Assembly (NCBI RefSeq): GCF_000383575.1
Contig: NZ_KB911579.1
Span: 5,107,424-5,171,423 of the forward strand
DNA: 64,000 nucleotides
Direction: 5' to 3'
Source: Salinispora oceanensis
Lineage (GTDB): Bacteria > Actinomycetota > Actinomycetes > Mycobacteriales > Micromonosporaceae
Below the pieces are notes generated by a model. That model was given only the letters and a program-made list of their open reading frames with translations, searched no databases and was not told the origin of the DNA. Both the position numbers and the translations under genes were made by a program. Every line of letters starts with the position of its first letter. The first letter of the stretch is position 1. Shown here piece by piece: positions 54,810 to 62,703 of the stretch.

Positions 54810-54986
54810 ATGAACACCTTCAAAACCCTGTTCCTCAGTGCGGCGATCGGTGTGGCGCTCGCCGCCCTCGGCATCGCGGCCGCCATGGCAGCCCTCAGCC
54901 CGACCGCCGCCGAGGTCGCGCGGGAGATGGCCAGCGAGGAAGACTCCGACCCCGCCGCCCCACCCGCCTTCTACGGCACTCGCTGA
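54810..54986 (+). CDS. 58-residue single-span membrane protein after ltp3
   Basis: TGGGGAGG lies 7 nt before ATG 54810, 37 nt after the ltp3 stop. The product starts MNTFKTLFLSAAIGVALAAL, one hydrophobic helix (about residues 7-29). An acidic tail follows (EVAREMASEEDSDPAAPP) ending FYGTR. It fits a small membrane-anchored protein of the kind often annotated DUF2613, though I am not sure of that family. Position suggests KstR control with ltp3. Confidence 0.7.
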   Translation: MNTFKTLFLSAAIGVALAALGIAAAMAALSPTAAEVAREMASEEDSDPAAPPAFYGTR

Positions 54987-55187
54987 CAGCTGCCCGCCAC
55001 CGTCAACCGGCAGCGGCAATCCGCCGGCCACCCAGCAGCACAGCGGAGCCGCCTACGCCTGCGGCCGGATGGGCCAGCCGAGGAACCGGTCGAAAGGCCT
55101 GGGACATCACCGGTAGTACTCGGGTGGAGTCGGTGCACGTCTTCTATGGCCTCATGGAAAGGCCGGCCAGGTAGAGAAAGAGACTGA

Positions 55188-55412
55188 CCCGGCTGTCGCG
55201 GTATTCGGAACCCAGAGCAAGCCGCGCCGGCCCGCAGGGCCAGGGCTGACCGCAAGCCCGAGAAGGCCCTTGCGGCGTTGCAGAATGCCCGGAAGTTCAG
55301 CCAAGTTCAGCGGAAATCCACCGCAGTAATTCTCGGAAACCTGGCCCTGGCCAGCGTCCTCTGCCGGGACGTCGAGGCCGCGACCTCGTATCTGCATAGG
55401 CCATCGATATAA
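55188..55412 (+). pseudogene. Remnant of a TPR-type regulator C-terminus
   Basis: An open stretch without a start codon reads DRKPEKALAALQNARKF and STAVILGNLALASVLCRDVE before a TAA at 55410. This resembles the tetratricopeptide tail of actinobacterial XRE-type regulators. Upstream frames are broken by stops. The rest of 54987-55559 holds no gene I can support. Confidence 0.35.
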
Positions 55413-55559
55413 TCGAATTGAATCGATCGGGTGGTGGCCTCAAGCTTGCCTTCACCGCCACCCGGGCGCTGCGTCCCTGGCGCGCCAAACCGGCCGTTCA
55501 AGACGTCAAGGATCGACTTCTCACCCTTATAACCAGCTAAGACGTGTCTCATAAGCCAG

Positions 55560-56208
55560 TCAGAGCCACTCGCAGATGATGGTGATGGTCAGGACGGCCT
55601 GGAACCGGACGGCCAACTTGTCGTAGCGGGTGGCTACGCCGCGGTGGCGCTTGAGTCGGGCGATGTCGTTCTCGACGGCGTGTCGCATCCGGTAGAGGTC
55701 GGGGTCGAACTTCGGTGGGCGTCCGCCGCGGCTGCCCTTGGCTTTGCGGTGGGCGTCTTGGTCTTTCTTGCTGGGGATGCACGCCTTGATGCCGCGTTTG
55801 CGCAGGTAGGCGCGGTTACCGTGGCTGGTGTAGGCCTTGCCGGCCAGGACGAGGTCGGGGCTGGTGCGGGGCCGGCCCACCACGGGTCACCTTGATGCGG
55901 CGTAGGACCGGGATGAACTATGGACTGTCACGACGATGCCCGGCGGCCACGGCCATCGACAGGACATTCTGTCCCTGCTCACAGGCCAGATGTGTCTTGG
56001 TGGTCAGGCCGCCGCGAGATCGTCCGAGGGCGTGATCGGCGGGTTCGTCGTGCACGCCGCCGGGTGGCTCTTTCTGCAGATGGCCATCCCTGCGAGTGCC
56101 GGCGGCGTGCTGGTGTGCGCGGCTGGTCATCGAGTCCATGCTGACCGTCCAGCCGATCCGCCCTTGCGCATCGCCGGCGGACTGCGAGGCGGCCAGGATC
56201 TTGTCCAC
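55560..56208 (-). pseudogene. Broken IS5-family transposase
   Basis: The minus strand encodes DSMTSRAHQHAAGTRRDG and GRSRGGLTTKTHLACEQGQN, then HRRDSP and an amber codon at 55918-55920 where Gln is expected. About 15 codons later, a one-base frameshift leads into GRPRTSPDLVLAGKAYTS and DIARLKRHRGVATRYDKLAV of a DDE transposase, which runs to its proper end at 55560. The N-terminal third is missing. GTCTCATAAG-like sequence near 55545 may be the surviving terminal repeat. Not active. Confidence 0.85.
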
Positions 56209-56238
56209 TTCGGGGCCATTGTGCGGGCTCGGATCGCA

Positions 56239-57207
56239 TCATCGCGTCCTGTTGAGTCCGACGAGATCGTAGCTGAGGTTGACGAGCTGCTTCGCGATGT
56301 CCATGTCGCGTGCGTGTGGGTTGGGTGATTGCATGGGCCAGCCTCCCTTGCGGCATTCGCGGTCGCGGTAGAGCACGCTCTGCTGGCTGAAGTAGGCGCC
56401 GGAGTGCTTCGGGGCGTCGTCGGAGAGCAGGCAGTGCAGGCTGGTCTGGGCAGATTCCTCGTTGCTGTTGGATACGAAGCGGATGAGCGGCCTCATCAGG
56501 CTCATGGCTATCCGCATGCCGAGGCCGCCACCGGAGCCGAAGTTGGAGCGGGCCCACCCGGGGTGCACCGACGCGGTGCTCACTCCGGTGTCTTCCAGGC
56601 GTCTAGCGAGTTCGGCCATGTAAAGGATGTTGGCGACCTTGGCCTCGGCGTAGGCGGCGAAGTTGCTGAAACTGCGGCTTCTGTAGGTCAGGTCGTCCAG
56701 GTGCACTCTGGGTCGGCTGCGCCGGCTGCCTGCGTGCACGACCGAGGACAGCAGGACGATCCGGGAGCCGGGGGTGGCCTTGAGGATTTCCAGGAGTAGT
56801 TCGGTGAGCAGGAAGTGGCCAAAGTAGCTGATGCCGATGGTCTGCTCGAAGCCGTCCTTGGTAAGCACGAGGTCACCTTGCATGTTAACCATGCCGGCGT
56901 TGCCGGCCAAGCCGTCGAGCCGGTCATAATTGCGCAGGAACGCCGCGACGAACTCGCGAACGGAGGCGAGGTCGGCCAGGTCGAGCCGGATGATGTCATG
57001 ACTGCCGGCCAAACCGGCGAAACCATTAGCGACGGTCTGGGCGACGTCGACGCGGCGGCAACCCATGACCACGTGACCGCCCTGTTTGATGATCTGACGG
57101 GTCGTCTCCAGACCGACGCCGGAGTTGGCGCCGGTCACAATGTAAACTCTCCCGGCCAGATTTTTGTTTCGGGTCTGCTGGTCGAGCCATCTGACGTTTT
57201 TTGGCAT
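56239..57207 (-). CDS. Short-chain dehydrogenase, retinol-dehydrogenase-like
   Basis: 322 residues. The NADP motif is VTGANSGVGLETTRQI, GNAGM replaces NNAG, the Ser is in LLSSVVHAGSRR and the Tyr-Lys pair in AAYAEAKVANILY. It belongs to the long-chain retinol dehydrogenase/WWOX-like group. AAGGG lies 8 nt before ATG 57207. It abuts the transposase remnant and has no sterol operator, so it was probably brought in with the accessory block. 57208-57444 holds no gene. Confidence 0.82.
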   Translation of the reverse strand: MPKNVRWLDQQTRNKNLAGRVYIVTGANSGVGLETTRQIIKQGGHVVMGCRRVDVAQTVANGFAGLAGSHDIIRLDLADLASVREFVAAFLRNYDRLDGLAGNAGMVNMQGDLVLTKDGFEQTIGISYFGHFLLTELLLEILKATPGSRIVLLSSVVHAGSRRSRPRVHLDDLTYRSRSFSNFAAYAEAKVANILYMAELARRLEDTGVSTASVHPGWARSNFGSGGGLGMRIAMSLMRPLIRFVSNSNEESAQTSLHCLLSDDAPKHSGAYFSQQSVLYRDRECRKGGWPMQSPNPHARDMDIAKQLVNLSYDLVGLNRTR

Positions 57208-57444
57208 GGTTCTACCCTTTCTCTGGGTACACTTCGGTCGTGGTGTTCCATGTATGCGGCCTGACCGCTGTCATGGTCGGATCACGCCGAACTGTCCGCT
57301 GGTGTGACTACCGGCCGGTGACGTGCGTCATCTCCCGCCGAGGACGTGAGGCTGGGGCTATCGGTGGATCACCGGACGGGCCACAGTGGCGGATGGCGCC
57401 TGTCGAGGCTTCCAGCCAGGGAGTAGGGCCGGGTCACTGCGCGA

Positions 57445-58380
57445 TCATTGACGTGACGGGGGCAAGTTCCGCTCGAATCCGACAACCGGGAACGTCACCC
57501 CGGTCAGGTTCTCGGAAACATCCCACAGCCGCTGCTGCACGGCCAGGTCGTACGACGCTGGACTGGAGGTGACCAGCCGGGGGTGGCCCATAACCTCGTT
57601 GCGCCCGCCGGGACCGTAGTACTGGCCGCCGAGCACAGCCGGGTCGGTGGCGGCGCGCAGGGTAGGCAACGCGCCCATCGCCGCCGACTGGGCCAACAGC
57701 GGCGCGAGCAGAGCGAACGGGAGCCGCAGTGCCGCAGGCAGGTTACGGCCGAGCTCGGTGTTGGACCCGCCGGGATGCGCGGCCAGCGCGACGGTCGTGC
57801 CGTGCGCTGCGAGCCGGCGCTGCAGCTCGTAGGTAAACATCAAGTTGGCCAGCTTGGACTGGCCGTAGGCGCCGACCCGGCTGTACGATCGCTCCCACTG
57901 CAGGTCATCGAAGTGGATCGCGGCCCGGATGCGGTGGCCGACGCTGCTGACAGTCACCACACGCGAGCCAGGCACCGGCAGTATCAGGTCCAGCAGCAGC
58001 CCAGTGAACGCGAAGTGTCCAAGATGGTTGGTGCCAAACTGCATCTCGAAGCCGTCGCGGGTGGTCTGCTTCGGGGTGTACATCACACCGGCGTTGTTGA
58101 TCAGCAGGTCGAGGCGGTCGAGCCGGGACCGCAGCGCCACCGCGGCGGTACGGACCGAGTCGAGCGAGGTCAGGTCCAGCGCCAGCACACTGACGTCGCC
58201 GGTCATACAGGCCGCGGCCTGCTCGCCCTTCGCGACGTCGCGCACCGCGAGCACCACCGACGCCCCACGCTCGGCCAGTGCCTTGGCGGTCTCGAATCCC
58301 AGACCGGTGTTCGCCCCGGTCACCACGGCCACCCGCCCGCGCTGATCCGGAATGTTCGCCGTCGTCCATTTCTCGGTCAC
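57445..58380 (-). CDS. Short-chain dehydrogenase divergent from a TetR regulator
   Basis: 311 residues. Cofactor motif VTGANTGLGFETAKAL, NNAGVMYTP, Ser in VSSVGHRIRAA and Tyr-Lys in GAYGQSKLANLMF. Same retinol-dehydrogenase-like group as the gene at 56239, but from a different branch. The promoter region shares two TACC-N3-GGTA palindromes with the TetR gene, so it is probably the regulator's target. Confidence 0.85.
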   Translation of the reverse strand: MTEKWTTANIPDQRGRVAVVTGANTGLGFETAKALAERGASVVLAVRDVAKGEQAAACMTGDVSVLALDLTSLDSVRTAAVALRSRLDRLDLLINNAGVMYTPKQTTRDGFEMQFGTNHLGHFAFTGLLLDLILPVPGSRVVTVSSVGHRIRAAIHFDDLQWERSYSRVGAYGQSKLANLMFTYELQRRLAAHGTTVALAAHPGGSNTELGRNLPAALRLPFALLAPLLAQSAAMGALPTLRAATDPAVLGGQYYGPGGRNEVMGHPRLVTSSPASYDLAVQQRLWDVSENLTGVTFPVVGFERNLPPSRQ

Positions 58381-58398
58381 GACCGGACTCCAAATAAA

Positions 58399-58443
58399 AT
58401 ACCGAAGGTATCTTGTCTTCTCAAAGTTAAGCTACCAACGGTA
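58399..58443. promoter_or_regulatory. Paired TetR-type operator, two TACC-N3-GGTA palindromes
   Basis: ATACC-GAA-GGTAT (58399-58411) and TACC-AAC-GGTA (58433-58443) lie 33 bp apart centre to centre, three helical turns. Both are between the divergent SDR and TetR starts, the classic place for autoregulation and target repression. Confidence 0.7.
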
Positions 58444-58484
58444 CGTTGTCAACCCGGCAGGCACTTCGAGAAAGGCTGACAGCC

Positions 58485-59150
58485 GTGACCTTCCAGCGAG
58501 CACGAACCGCAGAGCAACGCGAGATCCGCCGCCGCGCGATCCTCGACACGACGACGGCCATGCTCAACGAGATGCCGCTGGCCGAGATCACCCTCAACGA
58601 GCTCAGCCGCCGGGTAGGCCTGGCAAAGCCGAACGTGCTGCGCTACTTCGAGTCCCGCGAGGCCGTCCTGCTGGAACTGCTGGACCACTTCCTGCAGGAA
58701 TGGCTGACCGCCCTGGACCGCGACCTGGCCCTCGGCGTCGATGAGAATCAACCGATGACCGGGCGGGCTGCCGCGGTGGCCGAGATCCTCAGCGACTCAC
58801 TCGCCACACGGGTGGTCATGTGTGGCCTGTTCGGCGCACAGGGCAGCGTGCTGGAACACAACGTCTCGGTCGAGGTCGTGACCCGGTACAAGCACGCCGC
58901 CCTAGCGCGGATGACCACCATGACCACACTGCTCCAAAAGCACCTGCCCGAGCTCGGCGAGAACGCAACACTGTTCTGTCTGCAGACCATGGTGATGGCC
59001 GGCGCACTGACGGCCTACAGCACGCCCCCACCCAGCCTGCAGGCGGCATACCTAGCCGAACCCGATCTAGCCCATTTCCACCTGGACCTGAAAGACTCCC
59101 TCAAACTGAGCCTGACCGCCACACTGCTGGGCACACTCCCCCGCAGCTGA
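58485..59150 (+). CDS. TetR-family transcriptional regulator
   Basis: 221 residues. The helix-turn-helix is LAEITLNELSRRVGLAKPNV followed by LRYFESREAVLLELL. The C-terminal ligand domain is unlike KstR or KstR2. GTG 58485 is chosen to match family length, with AAAGG upstream. It probably controls the divergent SDR through the paired palindromes. Confidence 0.87.
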   Translation: MTFQRARTAEQREIRRRAILDTTTAMLNEMPLAEITLNELSRRVGLAKPNVLRYFESREAVLLELLDHFLQEWLTALDRDLALGVDENQPMTGRAAAVAEILSDSLATRVVMCGLFGAQGSVLEHNVSVEVVTRYKHAALARMTTMTTLLQKHLPELGENATLFCLQTMVMAGALTAYSTPPPSLQAAYLAEPDLAHFHLDLKDSLKLSLTATLLGTLPRS

Positions 59151-59167
59151 CACCAGTGGCCCGACCC

Positions 59168-59190
59168 GTCCGGCCGCCTTCCGGCCGGAC
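59168..59190 (+). terminator. Terminator after the TetR gene
   Basis: GTCCGGCC (59168-59175) pairs with GGCCGGAC (59183-59190) across a 7-nt loop, 18 nt after the stop. Confidence 0.7.
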
Positions 59191-59349
59191 ACTCGGCGGT
59201 GGCACCGTGTGACAAGTCGCCGGTGCCGGCCACCACCGCCCGAACAGGTGACGCGCCGGGCGTGACCCCTGGCGGTTTGCCGATTCCGGTTGCCGGCCCG
59301 CAGCCGGTGTTCGACACTTTCCTCACGTATCCTATTTGAGGGGTTTGAT

Positions 59350-59610
59350 ATGGCTAGGTGTGATGTCTGCGGTAACGACTACAAGATGCCATTTCAGGTG
59401 CACATGGCGAACGGCGACGTGCACACCTTCGACAGCCTCGAGTGCGCCAACCACAAGCTCGCCATGAACTGCGAGCACTGCCAGGTCAGGATCGTGGGCC
59501 ATGGCATCGAGGTCTCCGGCCGCTTCTACTGCGGCACCCACTGCGCCCGAACCGAGGAAGGGTCCCTGGCCGCCGACCTGCGCGGCACGTTGACCGCCCA
59601 GCCGGCCTGA
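59350..59610 (+). CDS. Small Cys-rich, probably zinc-binding protein
   Basis: 86 residues. Metal-ligand-like pairs are CDVCGNDY, SLECANHK, CEHCQVRIVGHG and YCGTHC. The arrangement resembles small zinc-ribbon or prokaryotic metallothionein-like proteins. GAGGGG lies 7 nt before ATG 59350. It may store or sense metal, but no target is visible. Confidence 0.75.
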   Translation: MARCDVCGNDYKMPFQVHMANGDVHTFDSLECANHKLAMNCEHCQVRIVGHGIEVSGRFYCGTHCARTEEGSLAADLRGTLTAQPA

Positions 59611-59640
59611 GTGGGGCGGAAGGGGGCGGCAGGTCCGGCC

Positions 59641-59670
59641 GCTGACGGTGGCCCTCGGGCCACCGTCAGC
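59641..59670 (+). terminator. Strong hairpin after the Cys-rich gene
   Basis: GCTGACGGTGGCC (59641-59653) pairs perfectly with GGCCACCGTCAGC (59658-59670) across a 4-nt loop. Confidence 0.88.
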
Positions 59671-59747
59671 CTGACCGATCCGCAACGCACGGACGAACGT
59701 CCTGGCGCCAACCACAGACGGCAGCATCGGTAGCGAATCCGCGCGTG

Positions 59748-59797
59748 CCGCCGCCCCCGCCGCCGCCCCCGCCGCCGCCGCCGACGACGACGACGAC
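59748..59797. repeat. CCG/CCC and GAC trinucleotide microsatellite
   Basis: Runs of CCG interrupted by CCC are followed by five GAC units (59783-59797). The minus strand would read poly-Gly and poly-Val, but no gene is supported. The rest of 59671-60004 shows nothing else. Confidence 0.8.
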
Positions 59798-60004
59798 CGC
59801 CAACCTTGCCCCGACCCCGCCGGACGCGAGGCCCGAGTCCCAAATGACACCCCGGCTGGCGAACACCGCGTCGGTGTCGGCCGGACAGCGGGACACCGCT
59901 ACCCAGTAATCCCCGGTCGGAACAGTCGATCTTGTATCAGGTGACTGGACAACATCGGCGGGCTCGTACCCAGCACACCGCTGCCCCAGGACCAGGCGGT
60001 AAGG

Positions 60005-61444
60005 ATGTCACGGTGGGAAGCGCCGGTAGGGATCGCGCACACCCGACCCTGGCGAGTCCTCAACATCGCGCTGGTCGTCTCGTTCATCAGCTGGATCGAC
60101 ATCGGTGCCATCACCGTGATGTTGCCCTCCATCGACGAGGCGCTCGGCACCGACGACAACGTTCTCCAGTGGGTTGTCTCCGGCTACTCACTGATGTTCG
60201 CGCTCGCCCTCGTCCCCGCTGGGAGACTCGGCGACGCCAAAGGCCGGCGTCAGGCCATGCTCATCGGCCTGGCCATGTTCGTCGGAGCCAGCACGTTGGC
60301 AGGACTGGCCAACTCCGGCACGGTGCTGGTGATCGCCCGGCTCCTCCAGGGCGCGGCGGCGGGCGTCCTCGCACCCCAGATCACCGCCCTCGTGGAGCGA
60401 CTATTCCCCCCCGCGGAGCGCGGACGCCCCTTCGGCGCGGTCGGTGCCACCTCCAACGCGGCCACCGCCGTCGGTCCACTGATCGGCGGCCTGGTCATCG
60501 CCGGGGGCGGAACGGACCATGGCTGGCGGCTCGTCTTTCTGATCAACGTCCCGATCGGGATCATGGCGGCAATACTCATCTGGCGCTTCTTTCCGAAAAG
60601 GCCGCTTCGCCCCCAGGCCGACCGTCGCCACGACCTGGTCGGGACGCTGCTGCTCGCCCTCGGGATCATGTTGGTGATCCTGCCCGCGCTGCAATGGCAA
60701 CAGTGGATGGGGTGGCTACCGTGGCTGCTGGTGCCAGCCGGGCTCGGTGTCCTCGTCGCCTTCCGGTCCTGGGAAACCTCCACCATCCGGCGCCACCCGC
60801 CGGTCTTTGACTTTCGCCTGTTCACCCACCGGCCGTACCGCCTGGGGCTGCTGCTCGGGTTCCTCTTCTACGCCGGCTTCGTCTCCCTACCGCTGATCTT
60901 CAGCTTCCACCTGCAGTACGGGCTCGGCACCAGTCCACTGAACACCGGCCTGACGCTCGCACCGCTCGCGGTGGGCTCCACCCTCGGCGCCGTGCTCGGC
61001 GGACGCTACGTTGGCCGGCTTGGCCGTGCCCTGCTGGTCATCGGACTCATCATCGTCCTGGTGAGCCTCGCCATCATGACCGCTCTCACCGGCTTGCAGG
61101 GGGGCGCCTTCTCGGCCGCGACGGTGTTCCCGCTCTTCCTCGCCGGAATCGGCAGCGGCCTCGTCATCACACCGAACAACACCCTGGCGCTGGCCCCGGT
61201 ACCCAAGCCCGACGCCGGCAGCGCCGCCGGCATGTATCGGACCACGCGACAAATGGGAGCCGCGGTGGGGCTGGCGATGATCACCGCGACCCTGCTCGCG
61301 GCGGTGGCCGCCAACGACGGACGCTGGTCGATCGCACTTCGATACGCACTCGCCGTGGAGATCGGCATCATCGTCGCCGCCCTCCTCGTCTGCCTCGTCG
61401 ACATCATCGGCGAGCGCCGCGACGATCGGAAGCGCGCAGCGTAG
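60005..61444 (+). CDS. MFS exporter, DHA2 family, 14 membrane segments
   Basis: 479 residues. Motif A appears as GRLGDAKGRRQAMLIGLAMF and motif C-like GxxxGPxxGG as AVGPLIGGLVIAGG. About 14 hydrophobic segments are visible. It is a proton-driven exporter of drugs or lipophilic compounds; the substrate is unknown. The start at ATG 60005 lacks a clear ribosome site. No sterol operator is seen. Confidence 0.88.
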   Translation: MSRWEAPVGIAHTRPWRVLNIALVVSFISWIDIGAITVMLPSIDEALGTDDNVLQWVVSGYSLMFALALVPAGRLGDAKGRRQAMLIGLAMFVGASTLAGLANSGTVLVIARLLQGAAAGVLAPQITALVERLFPPAERGRPFGAVGATSNAATAVGPLIGGLVIAGGGTDHGWRLVFLINVPIGIMAAILIWRFFPKRPLRPQADRRHDLVGTLLLALGIMLVILPALQWQQWMGWLPWLLVPAGLGVLVAFRSWETSTIRRHPPVFDFRLFTHRPYRLGLLLGFLFYAGFVSLPLIFSFHLQYGLGTSPLNTGLTLAPLAVGSTLGAVLGGRYVGRLGRALLVIGLIIVLVSLAIMTALTGLQGGAFSAATVFPLFLAGIGSGLVITPNNTLALAPVPKPDAGSAAGMYRTTRQMGAAVGLAMITATLLAAVAANDGRWSIALRYALAVEIGIIVAALLVCLVDIIGERRDDRKRAA

Positions 61445-61500
61445 ACCAGCCGGTAGCGCAGAGCGTGGTGAACTTCGTTCAGCTGCTGCCGTCGCGGAGC

Positions 61501-62532
61501 TCAGGAGTCCACGTGCGGGGCCGTTGCTGGTCCGGGCCCCCAGGGCCGTCGCCGACGCGCGAGCACGAATCCGGCCCCGGCGGCGAGGAACCCCACCACC
61601 AGGATGCCGATCGGCAGGTAGCGACCGAACAGAAGCAACTGCGCCCGACCATCTTTGGCCTGTTCGATCACCGCGTCGGCGGTGGCGTCGTCGTACTGGA
61701 AGGTGGCGTTGAAGATGACCACCGGTGGCCCGACGTCTGGGACCAACTCGTGGTGCTGCTGGTCGCGGTAGCCCAGAATGCCACCGGTCATCGGCTCCAC
61801 CCAGAGCGTGCGGGAGGCGCGGTAGCTCATCGTTGCGGTTGTCGCCTCCGGTGCCAGGAAGCCAAGCAGCTGGGTCAACGTCTCCTCGTCCATGTCGAGG
61901 CCCCGCTGCGGGATGGTCTGCTCGAAGCGGTACGTCTCCAGGCCAGCGATCTCCTCCACACCCTGGTACGGCATCGGCAACGACTGCTGCAGGGTGCTGT
62001 CGAAGTACTGGTAGGTCTGCTTCTTCGTATCGAAGGGGAACAGGTACAACTGCCCGGTGTACGCGATGTTCCCCGCCTTACACCCGGTGGTACCCAGTTC
62101 CTCGGCCGCTACGTCGTTGTAGCACTGGCCTTCCCACTCGGCGGCGGCGCCGGAGACCCGGTCGAGGGCGATACGGCTCTCGGACCGTTCGACCGGCAGG
62201 TCACGATCAACCCAGTCAGTGGCTTGATACACGTTCCAGATCAGGGTTTCATCCGCAAGGCTGCCGGTGAGCTCTGCGGCGGTCTCGTTGTCTGGCTTGA
62301 TGCCGGTGGCCGAACGCAGAGTGCCGGTCTCGACGGTCACCGCCGGGTCACCACCGGACAGCGTCCGGGCGCTGACGAAGGTGGCTGATGGCGCGACAAC
62401 CACGATGTCCGGCGGCGTCACATCGTAGGGCACCTGCTTGAGCGCCGGCACGATCAGCCATACCAGGCCCACGGCTGCGACAACACAGAGTAGCCCCAGA
62501 CCGAAAAGAGCCGCGCCGATTTTCTGTCGCAT
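61501..62532 (-). CDS. DUF3068 membrane protein, KstR-controlled
   Basis: 343 residues. A membrane span lies near residues 8-32 (GLGLLCVVAAVGLVWLIVPAL in pieces), then a large outside domain with a Cys pair (GQCYNDV, TTGCKAG). A second span near 307-330 precedes a basic RRRRPWGP tail. This is the DUF3068/PorA-like layout of actinobacteria. ATG 62532 has GGGAGGG 8 nt upstream. The KstR box suggests a role in sterol uptake or envelope change. Confidence 0.83.
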   Translation of the reverse strand: MRQKIGAALFGLGLLCVVAAVGLVWLIVPALKQVPYDVTPPDIVVVAPSATFVSARTLSGGDPAVTVETGTLRSATGIKPDNETAAELTGSLADETLIWNVYQATDWVDRDLPVERSESRIALDRVSGAAAEWEGQCYNDVAAEELGTTGCKAGNIAYTGQLYLFPFDTKKQTYQYFDSTLQQSLPMPYQGVEEIAGLETYRFEQTIPQRGLDMDEETLTQLLGFLAPEATTATMSYRASRTLWVEPMTGGILGYRDQQHHELVPDVGPPVVIFNATFQYDDATADAVIEQAKDGRAQLLLFGRYLPIGILVVGFLAAGAGFVLARRRRPWGPGPATAPHVDS

Positions 62533-62552
62533 CAGCACACCCTCCCTTGAGG

Positions 62553-62566
62553 TGAAACTTGTTCTA
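62553..62566. promoter_or_regulatory. KstR-type operator (TGAAACTTGTTCTA)
   Basis: Fits TnnAACnnGTTnnA fully, 21 nt upstream of the DUF3068 gene. Confidence 0.88.
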
Positions 62567-62662
62567 ATCTACTGCCACTGACCCAGCAAGGAAACCCCTC
62601 GGCAACACGTCTTTCGCCGTACCGTCATCTACTGGCGCCGATATCCACCCCCACGTAGGCTA

Positions 62663-62676
62663 ACCAAGCACTTGCT
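62663..62676. promoter_or_regulatory. KstR2-type operator (ACCAAGCACTTGCT), perfect match
   Basis: Perfect to AnCAAGnnCTTGnT. Outer arms ACGTAG (62653-62658) and CTACGT (62681-62686) extend the symmetry. The -10 TAGGCT (62656-62661) places the transcription start of fadD3 inside the box. Confidence 0.92.
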
Positions 62677-62703
62677 TGGTCTACGTCGTGCCGGGAGGTC
62701 CCG

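Noticed and set aside
55307-55552. 81-residue minus-strand frame next to the IS remnant
   Set aside because: No ribosome site, no family resemblance, and it overlaps the plus-strand regulator remnant in a decayed region.
59666-59896. 76-residue minus-strand frame with poly-Val and poly-Gly
   Set aside because: The run is produced by the trinucleotide microsatellite; there is no ribosome site and no homology.
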